This document shows positions 21,816 to 28,892 of a stretch of 31,042 nt of DNA, piece after piece. The notes beneath the pieces are model-generated. The model worked only from the letters and a program-made list of their open reading frames with translations. It was not told the origin of the DNA and did no database searches. The translations under genes were made by a program, and so were the position numbers. Positions within the stretch are counted from its first letter, which is position 1. Each line of letters opens with the position of its first letter. The stretch covers positions 1-31,042 of IMG/VR virus record IMGVR_UViG_3300009790_002314, one strand, 5' to 3'. The DNA comes from a virus.

Positions 21816-22754
21816 ATGGAACCAGGACAATTTTTATGGGTCGAGAAATATAGACCCTCACGCATAGAGGACTGTATTATACCTGATGAGGTAAAAGAAC
21901 AGTTCACACAATTTATAGCAAAGGGAGAGGTTCCTAATCTATTATTAAGTGGTAGTGCCGGAACAGGCAAAACAACTATTGCACGCGCATTATGTAATGA
22001 GTTGGGTTGTGATTATATTATAATTAATGGTAGTGATGAAGGTAGGCAAATAGATACCCTCAGAACTAAGATACGAAACTTTGCTAGTGCTGTTTCATTT
22101 GAGGGTAAGACTAAGGTTGTTATCCTAGATGAGGCAGACTACATGAATAGGGATAGTGTACAACCAGCACTCAGAGGGTTCATAGAGACGTTCTCTGAGA
22201 ACTGTAGATTTATATTTACATGTAACTATGCCAATAGACTTATAGACCCTCTACATAGCAGGACTACTGTTATAGACTTTAAATTAGCACCCTCAGATAA
22301 GCCTGTATTAGCCTCTAAGTTCCTAAAAAGGATGGAGTACATACTAGATACCGAGGGTGTAGAGTACAATCAGAGGGTACTAGCGGAGCTCTTAAACAAG
22401 TATTTTCCCGATTATAGAAGGGTTATAAATGAACTGCAGCGTTACAGCGCAGGGAATAAAGTTGATGAGGGTATATTAAGTAACTTCCAGGAAATCAATG
22501 CTAAGGCCCTTATAGAGAGTCTAAGGGAAAAGGATTGGAAGAAGATGAGACAATGGGTAGTAAATAGTGTAGATACAGACCCTCAGGGTATATTTAGACA
22601 GATATACGATACTCTACTTCCTGAGATTAAGAGCATTCCTCAATTAGTCTTGTTAATTGCTGATTATCAGTATAAAGCAGCATTTGTTGCAGATCAGGAG
22701 ATTAACTTGACAGCTTGTTTGACAGAAATTATGGCGAATGTGGAATTCAAGTAA
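21816..22754 (+). CDS. 44: gp44-like clamp loader ATPase (large subunit)
   Basis: 312 aa, close to T4 gp44. The N-terminus WVEKYRPSRIEDCI is the RFC-type box II. Walker A is GSAGTGKT at residues 46-53 and Walker B VVILDEAD at 101-108. The following FTCNYANRLIDPLHSRT carries sensor 1 and the SRC-type motif, here SRT (148-150), whose Arg finger is retained. Four gp44 and one gp62 form the loader that opens the gp45 ring. In T4, genes 44, 62 and regA are adjacent; here the order is kept but an RHH gene and four tiny membrane genes lie between 44 and 62. It ends immediately at the ATG of the RHH gene. Confidence 0.96.
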   Translation: MEPGQFLWVEKYRPSRIEDCIIPDEVKEQFTQFIAKGEVPNLLLSGSAGTGKTTIARALCNELGCDYIIINGSDEGRQIDTLRTKIRNFASAVSFEGKTKVVILDEADYMNRDSVQPALRGFIETFSENCRFIFTCNYANRLIDPLHSRTTVIDFKLAPSDKPVLASKFLKRMEYILDTEGVEYNQRVLAELLNKYFPDYRRVINELQRYSAGNKVDEGILSNFQEINAKALIESLREKDWKKMRQWVVNSVDTDPQGIFRQIYDTLLPEIKSIPQLVLLIADYQYKAAFVADQEINLTACLTEIMANVEFK

Positions 22755-22919
22755 ATGGCACAAAAAGAGTCTAAAGACACAAATATCATAATTCGTGTCC
22801 CTTCATCGTTGAAGGAAGAAATCAAGGAAGAAGCTAAAATAAGGGAAACCACTGTAACTGAGCTATTGTTAAAAGGTTACAGTATTTTAAAAGAAGGGCA
22901 ATACATTGACTTTAAGTAG
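22755..22919 (+). CDS. small ribbon-helix-helix (Arc/CopG-like) protein, 54 aa
   Basis: It starts directly at the base after the gp44 stop (TAA then ATG). NIIIRVPSSLKEEIKEEAK (residues 10-28) is the beta strand and first helix of a ribbon-helix-helix DNA-binding domain. TTVTELLLKGYSIL forms the turn and second helix, as in CopG/Arc-type repressors. Proteins of this type act as dimers of dimers on short inverted repeats. The gene is short and without a partner toxin. It is a candidate for the protein that recognises the inverted repeats in the promoters described here, but no direct evidence links them. The next start overlaps its end by 14 bases. Confidence 0.75.
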   Translation: MAQKESKDTNIIIRVPSSLKEEIKEEAKIRETTVTELLLKGYSILKEGQYIDFK

Positions 22920-23070
22920 ATTATGGAAATTGTGGTGTATGTCATTAGGAGAGAAAGCAAGCGATGATTCCAGGGAAGCAGATATGGTGGCTATCCTTAG
23001 GACAATAGTCGTAGGTGTAAACTTCATAACCTGCTTTTTTATTATAGCAGGAGTTTTAAGGCATTTCTAA
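22906..23070 (+). CDS. small membrane protein, 54 aa
   Basis: The TTG at 22906 has a good AAGAAGGG ribosome site 9-16 bases upstream and gives an N-terminus of SRLWKLWCMSLGEK type; an ATG at 22939 is an alternative start that would remove 11 residues. After a charged region (EKASDDSREAD) comes a single hydrophobic segment of about 25 residues ending in LRHF. I recall similar small membrane proteins, with an LW.LW...LGEK start and a membrane helix ending near an Arg, in T4-like cyanophages. Function is unknown. The stop overlaps the next start as TAATG, making it the first of a chain of coupled membrane micro-genes. Confidence 0.6.
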   Translation: MTLSRLWKLWCMSLGEKASDDSREADMVAILRTIVVGVNFITCFFIIAGVLRHF

Positions 23071-23150
23071 TGGATAATGATACAGACATAAAAATATTGA
23101 CGATATATTTTATAATTATAATGTTAATAATCAGTTACAGTTTTGGTTAA
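23070..23150 (+). CDS. micro-ORF, 26-aa membrane peptide
   Basis: The ATG overlaps the preceding stop (TAATG). The peptide has an acidic start (MDNDTD), then about 18 hydrophobic residues rich in Ile, Leu, Tyr and Phe, ending SYSFG. This is a standard shape for a single-span peptide with its N-terminus outside or its short ends exposed. It is only supported by the coupling, the composition and the fact that it tiles the gap exactly. Confidence 0.4.
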   Translation: MDNDTDIKILTIYFIIIMLIISYSFG

Positions 23151-23151
23151 T

Positions 23152-23214
23152 ATGACTATAGAACAGATATTAGTATTAATAGTTATATTGGTAACTATAT
23201 GGGGTTTATCATGA
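23152..23214 (+). CDS. micro-ORF, 20-aa membrane peptide
   Basis: The ATG follows the preceding stop by one base and its own stop overlaps the next ATG (ATGA). After MTIEQ the peptide is nearly all Ile, Leu, Val, with a Trp near the end. It is very short for a stable span, but the coupling on both sides is exact. Tentative. Confidence 0.35.
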   Translation: MTIEQILVLIVILVTIWGLS

Positions 23215-23312
23215 GTAATTGGTGGTATAACTTTTTCATATGGTTCTTTGTAGGTTCTATAACATACATATTAGCAACAAGGATTTGGAGATGGTTGAAA
23301 AAGCAATTCTAG
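23211..23312 (+). CDS. micro-ORF, 33-aa Trp-rich membrane peptide
   Basis: The ATG overlaps the preceding TGA (ATGA). The peptide begins with a Trp- and Phe-rich stretch (SNWWYNFFIWFF), continues as one membrane span, and ends in a basic tail (RIWRWLKKQF). The aromatic belt and Lys/Arg end suggest a cytoplasmic C-terminus. It overlaps the start of the clamp-loader small subunit by 22 bases. It resembles no family known to me. Confidence 0.45.
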   Translation: MSNWWYNFFIWFFVGSITYILATRIWRWLKKQF

Positions 23313-23755
23313 AAGGTTTTGGAGAACCTATAGAAGAAATAGACGAGGAGGAGTTTCAGCAGAAACTTAAAAAGATATCTCCCTTCGATTTTGCTAATAG
23401 CATCAACTATACTAAAGACAACTTAATTGTAGATGAAAGAACAGAAAATGAATACAATGCTTTCATCGTTAATCGTGCAATGGGATTTGGAAAAGACACG
23501 GTTATTGCAGGAAATGAAATGAATGCAAGACCTCACTTGGATAAAAAGTTACAATATGACTTTCTTAAGAGTGTGGTAAGAAAATCCAAACGATACAATA
23601 AATGGTTAAAGTCTGAAGAAGAGAATATAGAAACTATACAAGAATTCTTCGGATATAGCTTTTTTAAGGCAAAAGAAGCATTAAACCTGCTTTCTCAGAC
23701 GGATATAGACTTAATTAAGCTACATTTGAGTACGTCTAAAGGTGGCAAACTATAA
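23291..23755 (+). CDS. 62: gp62-like clamp loader small subunit
   Basis: 154 aa from the ATG at 23291, which follows AAGGA with an 8-base gap; the longer frame to 23240 lies within the micro-gene and is rejected. T4 gp62 is 187 aa. SPFDFANSINYTKDNL, then NAFIVNRAMGF, and the KSKRYNKWLKSEEE segment match features I recall from gp62 of T4-like marine phages. The KRYNKW segment has a counterpart (KRYGKW) in T4 gp62. Position between gp44 and regA agrees with the T4 order 45-44-62-regA-43. A late-type box overlaps its stop. Confidence 0.85.
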   Translation: MVEKAILEGFGEPIEEIDEEEFQQKLKKISPFDFANSINYTKDNLIVDERTENEYNAFIVNRAMGFGKDTVIAGNEMNARPHLDKKLQYDFLKSVVRKSKRYNKWLKSEEENIETIQEFFGYSFFKAKEALNLLSQTDIDLIKLHLSTSKGGKL

Positions 23756-23758
23756 ATA
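23751..23758 (+). promoter_or_regulatory. T4-late-like promoter box upstream of regA
   Basis: TATAAATA overlaps the gp62 stop codon and lies 49 bases before the regA ATG. With T4 spacing the leader would be about 44 bases. A late promoter for regA would be unusual because RegA acts early to middle in T4, so chance occurrence in an AT-rich gap is a real possibility. Confidence 0.35.
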
Positions 23759-23807
23759 AGGTATTATAACTTAAATTTATAGAATTAAAACAACGAGACG
23801 TATTGAA

Positions 23808-24230
23808 ATGAGTGATCAAGAGAATTACTTTAATATTGACTATCCAGGGTACACACCCTTAGAAGTTTCACTGAAAGATCCAGAGGATTTCCTTAAGGTT
23901 CGTGAAACATTGTCAAGAATTGGAGTAGCTTCAAAAAAGGACAAAGTATTATATCAGTCCTGCCATATCTTGCATAAGAAAGGTAGATACTTTATAACAC
24001 ACTTTAAAGAACTTTTTGCTTTAGACGGCAAGGAAGCTGACTTCCAAGACAATGATTTAGAACGAAGGAACACTATAGGCAAACTATTATCCGATTGGGG
24101 TCTACTAGACATAGTTACAGAACAAGAACTAGACTATGCACCTTTAAGCCAAATAAAAATTATTTCGTTTAAAGAGAAAGGTGAATGGGAGCTGATACCA
24201 AAGTATAACATAGGCAAAAAAACAAAATAA
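23808..24230 (+). CDS. regA: RegA translational repressor
   Basis: 140 aa; T4 RegA is 122, so there is an 18-residue N-terminal extension (MSDQENYFNIDYPGYTP). After it the match to T4 RegA is very strong by eye: LKDPEDFLKVRETLSRIG, ASKKDKVLYQSCHILHKKG, YFITHFKELFALDG, LLSDWGLLDIV and a terminal KYNIGKKTK. RegA binds ribosome sites of several phage mRNAs, including those of replication genes in T4, and blocks their translation. Its position between gp62 and gp43 is the T4 order. Targets in this phage cannot be read directly. Confidence 0.96.
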   Translation: MSDQENYFNIDYPGYTPLEVSLKDPEDFLKVRETLSRIGVASKKDKVLYQSCHILHKKGRYFITHFKELFALDGKEADFQDNDLERRNTIGKLLSDWGLLDIVTEQELDYAPLSQIKIISFKEKGEWELIPKYNIGKKTK

Positions 24231-24266
24231 CTGAACATAGAGCCACCAAGTGATTCTATTCCAAGG

Positions 24267-24350
24267 ATGATTGGGTGTATCTTTATATGTGTTTTATGCT
24301 ATTATCTAACGAGGTTAATTGATTGGAAATTTCCGAAGCAAGATATTTGA
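24267..24350 (+). CDS. micro-ORF, 27-aa membrane peptide (tentative)
   Basis: This ATG-started frame covers the gap after regA and overlaps the start of the 2OG oxygenase by 28 bases. The peptide has one hydrophobic span with three Cys (IGCIFICVLCYYL), then TRLIDWKFPKQDI. The frame is the same as regA and is open from the base after the regA stop, with an acidic, Pro-containing lead-in. So the coding part may begin further upstream at a non-ATG codon. Weak ribosome site. Listed because the composition is protein-like and matches the other micro-genes. Confidence 0.35.
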   Translation: MIGCIFICVLCYYLTRLIDWKFPKQDI

Positions 24351-24856
24351 AGTCAACAATTGATGGAGAATCTTTATACTTGCTTGGTGGAGTTTTTGAC
24401 GATGAAACTATAAAAGTTTTTAATAAAATTAAAAAGGAAACTCCATCTTCAGGAGTTTATAATCAAACAGAAAGACTCTCTTGGCCTCTTCTAATAGACA
24501 ATCCTAGTGAAATACTATCACAGATAAAAGAACTATCTGGAAAAAAGTTTACCAATGTAAAAGCATCGTTATGGGAAGACGCACCTGGATATAAGATAAA
24601 TGCACATAGAGATAATGAAGGTGTTGAAGGTGCAATGCAAATATATTTACCAGATGATGAAGGCTTAAAAGAAACAGGAACAGAATTTTATAAGAGTAAT
24701 ATAAATGGCTACCCTGAATATGAACCTTATATAAAAGTTCCTTTTGTATCTAATACAGGATATTTTATAACAAATGCACAAAAGATGTGGCATGGAAGCG
24801 GAGAAGTCGTTCCACCTGGTTTAGTTAGGTCAAGTGTATATTATATTTTCAATTAG
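24323..24856 (+). CDS. 2OG-Fe(II) oxygenase
   Basis: 177 aa. A TTG at 24323 is chosen as start because a GAGG site sits 8 bases upstream and no ATG is available before the conserved part. The double-stranded beta-helix motif is visible: H95 and D97 in NAHRDNEG, H157 in MWHGSGE, and R169 in GLVRSS, with GTEFY between. These are the iron and 2-oxoglutarate ligands of Fe(II)-dependent dioxygenases. Small oxygenases of this kind are frequent in T4-like cyanophages with unknown substrates; protein or nucleic acid hydroxylation are both possible. It lies between regA and the Hsp20 gene. Confidence 0.82.
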   Translation: MEISEARYLKSTIDGESLYLLGGVFDDETIKVFNKIKKETPSSGVYNQTERLSWPLLIDNPSEILSQIKELSGKKFTNVKASLWEDAPGYKINAHRDNEGVEGAMQIYLPDDEGLKETGTEFYKSNINGYPEYEPYIKVPFVSNTGYFITNAQKMWHGSGEVVPPGLVRSSVYYIFN

Positions 24857-24913
24857 GGTAAATTAATACCAAAAGAACTTGTAATTTTGAATAAAAGTAT
24901 TATATATATTATA

Positions 24914-24936
24914 GCAGATGCCAATTATGGGTCTGC
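24914..24936 (+). promoter_or_regulatory. hairpin in the hsp20 leader region
   Basis: GCAGA and TCTGC, with a U-G pair next to them, can close a stem around an 11-base loop, 33 bases before the Hsp20 ATG. An AT-rich TATATATATT run lies just upstream, with TTGTAA at 24879 as a possible -35 element. No U-run follows, so it is not a clear terminator. It might be a regulatory stem or the remains of a promoter region. Confidence 0.3.
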
Positions 24937-24969
24937 AGTTTAATAACTCGCTTAATAAAGGAGAAAAAA

Positions 24970-25422
24970 ATGGTTAGAGTAAAAACTACAAATTGGGACA
25001 ATTTTGTCTCAACATTTCCACAAATAGAGAGAGAATTTATTGGATTCAACAAAGTGTTTGATGCTATCACAGCATCTAATCCTGGTGTCCAAAGTTCTTA
25101 TCCTCCATACAATGTTAAAAAGGTGGACGAAGAAAACTATCTTATTGAAATTGCCGTATCAGGTTTTAAGAAAGATGAGATAACAATACGAAAAGAAGCA
25201 GACAATAAAAATTCACTTCTAATCGTAGAAGGTTCACAAGCTGAAAAGGAAGATGCTGACTATATACATAAAGGTATAGGTGGCAGAAACTTTAAAAGAG
25301 CCTGGAACCTTGCAGATACTATTGAAATTAGTTCTGCAGAATATGTTGATGGTATTTTATCAATTGCATTATTAAATGTTATTCCAGAATCCCAGAAACC
25401 ACAAGTGATAGAAATTAAATAA
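24970..25422 (+). CDS. Hsp20 / alpha-crystallin small heat-shock protein
   Basis: 150 aa after an AAAGGAG ribosome site. The alpha-crystallin core is clear: PPYNVKKVDEENYLIEIAVSGFKKDEITI (start of domain near residue 45), LLIVEGSQ, then IHKGIGGRNFKRAWNLAD and VDGILSIAL. The N-terminal 40 residues resemble IbpA-type proteins. The C-terminal KPQVIEIK contains an I-x-I anchor. Small heat-shock proteins bind unfolding proteins in ATP-independent fashion; they are common in T4-like marine phages and may assist virion or scaffold assembly. It could be transcribed from an AT-rich promoter region at 24879-24910. Confidence 0.93.
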   Translation: MVRVKTTNWDNFVSTFPQIEREFIGFNKVFDAITASNPGVQSSYPPYNVKKVDEENYLIEIAVSGFKKDEITIRKEADNKNSLLIVEGSQAEKEDADYIHKGIGGRNFKRAWNLADTIEISSAEYVDGILSIALLNVIPESQKPQVIEIK

Positions 25423-25440
25423 TTATAGGAGATAAGGAGC

Positions 25441-25779
25441 ATGTCAAACGTTCAGATAGTAAAATTAACCACAGGCGAAGAATTAATAGCAGATGTTAAC
25501 GAGGCTGAAATCGAGGATAAACAATTTTTGATATTAACCAAACCTGCAATTATATTCATGCAACCGAAGGGAGATTCTGAAACAGAATTTGGCGTGGGAC
25601 TTGCTCCTTATGCCCCCTTTGCAAAGGAACATAAAGTTCCTATTTTCCCAACCCATGTTGTTTCGTTATACGAGCCAGAAGTTGAAATGAAGAATGAGTA
25701 TAATAAAAGATATGGTTCAGGTATCATACAGCCTGAGCTTATAAATAAAAAAGTCTTAAACGAAACAATTAAAAGGTAA
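25441..25779 (+). CDS. unknown phage protein, 112 aa, possible Sm-like fold
   Basis: I do not recognise a named family. The ATG follows a perfect AAGGAGC ribosome site. The N-terminus NVQIVKLTTGEELIADVNE, followed by a FLILTKPAIIFM strand, has the strand pattern of an Sm/Lsm barrel, where a glycine-containing turn follows strand 1. That suggests RNA binding, but the resemblance is by shape only. The middle contains GVGLAPYAPFA and VPIFPTHVVSLYEPE, and the C-terminus is polar. Similar short proteins with a TGEE-type start occur, as I recall, in T4-like marine phages. It lies between Hsp20 and the nuclease. Confidence 0.65.
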   Translation: MSNVQIVKLTTGEELIADVNEAEIEDKQFLILTKPAIIFMQPKGDSETEFGVGLAPYAPFAKEHKVPIFPTHVVSLYEPEVEMKNEYNKRYGSGIIQPELINKKVLNETIKR

Positions 25780-25783
25780 ATAA

Positions 25784-26185
25784 ATGTATGAATACAGAAT
25801 TAGTGTTGTTAAAATAGTAGACGGAGATACAGTAGATGTGGATATCGACCTGGGCTTCGGTGTATGGCTTAAGAAACAAAGAATTAGGTTATACGGTATT
25901 GACACCCCAGAAAGTAGAACCCGTGACCTCGAAGAAAAAAGGTATGGACTTATGGCAAAGGCGTTCATTACAGAACAACTTAAAGACGGAGCTATACTCA
26001 AAACGAGGCTTGATAAAAAAGGCAAGTACGGAAGAATCCTCGGTGAATTTCTTAGTCTAGATGACAGAACAAACATAAATGAGCTTATGATACAAAAACA
26101 TCATGCAGTCTCATATCATGGTGCAAGTAAAGCAGAAATAGCAGAAGGCCACTTGCGCAACAGGACCAGAGTTAAAGATTTATAA
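25784..26185 (+). CDS. staphylococcal-nuclease-like (thermonuclease family) protein
   Basis: 133 aa. The SNase active-site residues are all in place: D15 (in IVDGDT), R35, D40 and E43 in RLYGIDTPES, and R84 in KYGRIL; three of these even fall at the same numbers as in the S. aureus enzyme. YHG and ANG-type residues near the C-terminus also fit. It should be a Ca2+-dependent DNA/RNA endonuclease. There is no signal peptide, so it would act in the cytoplasm, perhaps on host DNA or RNA. 25850-26060 uses more C- and G-ending codons than its neighbours. It is directly upstream of the gp43 promoter. Confidence 0.9.
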   Translation: MYEYRISVVKIVDGDTVDVDIDLGFGVWLKKQRIRLYGIDTPESRTRDLEEKRYGLMAKAFITEQLKDGAILKTRLDKKGKYGRILGEFLSLDDRTNINELMIQKHHAVSYHGASKAEIAEGHLRNRTRVKDL

Positions 26186-26214
26186 TTGACTCTTGGTTCG
26201 TAAGAGCCTATAAT
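26186..26214 (+). promoter_or_regulatory. sigma70-like promoter of gp43 with internal inverted repeat
   Basis: TTGACT at 26186-26191, a 17-base spacer, and a perfect TATAAT at 26209-26214, leading to the gp43 ATG at 26243. It starts one base after the nuclease stop. CTCTTGGTTCGTAAGAG (26190-26206) has perfect 5-base arms, and shares CTCTTGGTTC with the VWA and AAA+ promoters, so one regulator may control all three. Confidence 0.85.
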
Positions 26215-26242
26215 ACAGTATGAATAAATGGTGTTGTGATTA

Positions 26243-28741
26243 ATGAATTTCTATACTTATGCAAGACATTATGGTGATAAAATTTTGGTTCGTGGAGTTG
26301 ATAAGCACGGAGGTCGTTTTACCACAAAGCGTGATTTCCGCCCAACCCTGTTTGTAAAATCAGAAAAACCATCAGAATACAAATCAATTTATGGTGACCC
26401 TGTGTCACCTATCCAATTCGAGACAAACAAAGAGGCAACTGCCTTTTTTGATAGATATAAAGATGTATCTAATTTTCCAATATATGGCCAAAACTATTAT
26501 GGCTATCAATACATAACAGAAAACTATCCCGGCGATATACAATGGGATGCTAAGAAAATACAGGTTTACTCTATTGATATAGAGACGACTTCGGAACATG
26601 GTTTTCCGAATGTAGACTCTCCAAGCGAGAAGATGTTAGTTATCACACTTCAAAATAACAACACCAAAGAGATAACAACTTTCGGACTTGGGGAGTTTAC
26701 TCCAGGAGAGGATACAAAACATTTAGATATAGAATATGTTGCATGTGAAGATGAGAAAGAATTACTTACAAATTTCCTAGGATGGTGGAGAGACAATACA
26801 CCAGATATTATTACAGGTTGGAACAGTCAATTATTTGATATACCTTATTTGTTAGCAAGAACAGAAGCAGTTTTAGGAAAAGACGAACACAAAAAGTTTT
26901 CTCCTTTTGGCATTGTTCAAAGACGTAACATTAGATTCCAAGCAAGGGAAATGACTGCTTATGAAATTGTAGGTGTTGCACAATTAGATTATTTAGACTT
27001 ATATAAGAAGTTTACTTATGTAACTCGAGAGTCTTACAAACTAGACTTTATTGCACAGACAGAACTAGGACACAAAAAACTAGAATCTGGTTTTGACACA
27101 TTTAAAGAGTTTTATGAAGGTGATTGGAATAGATTTGTAGAATATAATATTGTAGATACAGTTCTTGTTGATGAGTTAGAAGATAAGATGAAACTTATTG
27201 AACTTGCTATTACAATGGCATATGACGCTAAGTGTAATTATAATGATGTGTTCTCAGCAGTTAGAACCTGGGATAGTTTACTCTACAATCACTTGTGGGA
27301 GAAGAAAATTGTTATACACCAAGGCGGTGGTAGAAAAGATAGACAAATTGAAGGTGCTTATGTACAGGAACCTGTTCCTGGAGGTTACGATTGGGTTGCT
27401 AGTTTTGACGCTACTTCCCTATATCCTTCTATTCTTATGCAGTACAATATGAGTCCTGAAACTATCGTAAGTGATTACACCTATGATGTTAAGGTTGACG
27501 ACTTGTTGGAAAGGTATAAGTTAGATAAGTTAAAAGAAAAGAACTATGCCATGGCAGCTAATGGTACTTGCTACAAGAGAGATAAACAAGGTTTGTTTCC
27601 TGAGATAGTACAGAAGTTTTTTGATGATAGATTGAAGTATAAAAAACTAATGCAGGAAGCACAAAGGAAGTTCCAAGAAACAGGTGCTAAAGTTTATCAG
27701 AATGAAGTTAGTAAATATAACAACTTCCAAATGGCAAGAAAGATTCAATTAAACAGTTTATATGGTGCCCTCGCTAACCAATACTTTAGATTCTATGATG
27801 ATAGGATTGCAGAAGGTATTACAATGACAGGGCAATTAGTTATTAGAGATACTGCAAAGGCATTAGATAATTATGTTAACAAAGTCTGTGGCACGGAAGA
27901 TAAAACTTATTCTTTTTATTCTGATACTGATTCTTGTTATGTTACATTAAAGGATATGGTTGAAAACTTTTTCCCTGATAAAGGTAAAGATAAAACAATT
28001 GATCTAATTGACAAGATTGCAACAGAAAAAATAGAACCAGCAATTGAACAGGCAATGACAAAACTTGCCAACTATACTAATGCGTTTGCTAATAAGTTAG
28101 ACTTTAAGAGAGAGATTATAGCAGATAAAGGTGTCTTTGTTGCTAAAAAACGATATGCCTTAAATGTATATGATGACGAAGGACTAAGACTTACAAAACC
28201 TAAACTAAAGGTTATGGGTTTAGAAATTGTAAGAAGTAGTACACCTGGACCTATTAGAGACTCTCTAAGGGAGGCGGTTAGGTTAATATTAACAAGTGAT
28301 GAGGATAACTTACATTCGTTTATAGAGAACACTAAGAAAGAATTTAATGGCAAGTCAGTAGAAGAAATAGCATTTCCTCGAGGGTGTAATAATATGGCAA
28401 AGTATAAGAGTGTTGCTGATATTTACAGTAAAGGAACACCTATACATGTTCGAGGTGGTTTGTTATATAACTATTATTTAGATAAACTAGATCTTAAATT
28501 GAAGTATGAGAAAATACAAGAAGGTGATAAGATTAAATTTGTTTATCTTAAAGAACCAAATGTAATAGGAGAAAACACCATTGCATTTGTAGGAAAGTTA
28601 CCAACGGAATTTGAATTAGAAAAGTATGTTGACTATGATACAATATGGCAGAAGGCATTTGTAGATCCGTTGGACAACATTTTGAAACCTATTGGTTGGC
28701 ATACAGAACCACAAGCAACATTGGAGGATTTATTCGCATGA
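26243..28741 (+). CDS. 43: gp43-like replicative DNA polymerase (family B)
   Basis: 832 aa; T4 gp43 is 898. The 3'-5' exonuclease domain has Exo I SIDIETTSEHGFP (D112, E114) and an Exo II region near NSQLFDIPYLL. The polymerase domain has motif A SFDATSLYPSIL (D389), motif B KIQLNSLYGALANQYF, and motif C YSDTDS (D561 and D563), followed by KKRYALNVYD. All three catalytic aspartates of the polymerase site are retained, so the enzyme should be active and proofreading. The C-terminus ends in ATLEDLFA, a plausible clamp-binding tail. It has its own promoter with the inverted repeat, and a small membrane-protein gene overlaps its stop. Confidence 0.98.
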   Translation: MNFYTYARHYGDKILVRGVDKHGGRFTTKRDFRPTLFVKSEKPSEYKSIYGDPVSPIQFETNKEATAFFDRYKDVSNFPIYGQNYYGYQYITENYPGDIQWDAKKIQVYSIDIETTSEHGFPNVDSPSEKMLVITLQNNNTKEITTFGLGEFTPGEDTKHLDIEYVACEDEKELLTNFLGWWRDNTPDIITGWNSQLFDIPYLLARTEAVLGKDEHKKFSPFGIVQRRNIRFQAREMTAYEIVGVAQLDYLDLYKKFTYVTRESYKLDFIAQTELGHKKLESGFDTFKEFYEGDWNRFVEYNIVDTVLVDELEDKMKLIELAITMAYDAKCNYNDVFSAVRTWDSLLYNHLWEKKIVIHQGGGRKDRQIEGAYVQEPVPGGYDWVASFDATSLYPSILMQYNMSPETIVSDYTYDVKVDDLLERYKLDKLKEKNYAMAANGTCYKRDKQGLFPEIVQKFFDDRLKYKKLMQEAQRKFQETGAKVYQNEVSKYNNFQMARKIQLNSLYGALANQYFRFYDDRIAEGITMTGQLVIRDTAKALDNYVNKVCGTEDKTYSFYSDTDSCYVTLKDMVENFFPDKGKDKTIDLIDKIATEKIEPAIEQAMTKLANYTNAFANKLDFKREIIADKGVFVAKKRYALNVYDDEGLRLTKPKLKVMGLEIVRSSTPGPIRDSLREAVRLILTSDEDNLHSFIENTKKEFNGKSVEEIAFPRGCNNMAKYKSVADIYSKGTPIHVRGGLLYNYYLDKLDLKLKYEKIQEGDKIKFVYLKEPNVIGENTIAFVGKLPTEFELEKYVDYDTIWQKAFVDPLDNILKPIGWHTEPQATLEDLFA

Positions 28742-28887
28742 AGATAGACGGACATTTTAAAGTTAGCATGTATAAAAGTGTTCTTAGAATTGGTGCAGGA
28801 ATGACATTAATTTTAGGACAGATATATTGGGCAGGAATTTTACTTATATTAGCAGAGTTCCTTGGTATAATCGAAGAAGTAGTTTAG
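28738..28887 (+). CDS. small membrane protein, 49 aa
   Basis: The ATG at 28738 overlaps the gp43 stop (ATGA); the longer frame to 28645 lies inside gp43 and is rejected. After a polar first 15 residues comes a hydrophobic region of about 30, with a Gly/Met-rich first part and WAGILLILAEFLGII, enough for one or two short spans. It ends in EEVV. Function is unknown; translation is probably coupled to the polymerase. Confidence 0.65.
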   Translation: MKIDGHFKVSMYKSVLRIGAGMTLILGQIYWAGILLILAEFLGIIEEVV

Positions 28888-28892
28888 GACAT

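Noticed and set aside
24231-24322. tRNA or other structured RNA in the gap after regA
   Set aside because: No cloverleaf arms or T-loop sequence could be laid out; a small peptide frame explains the gap better.
25740-25747. TATAAATA near the end of the 112-aa gene, 37 bases before the nuclease ATG
   Set aside because: Placement is suggestive, but the box is in coding sequence of an Ile-Asn-Lys-Lys run where such bases arise by chance. Not counted as a promoter.
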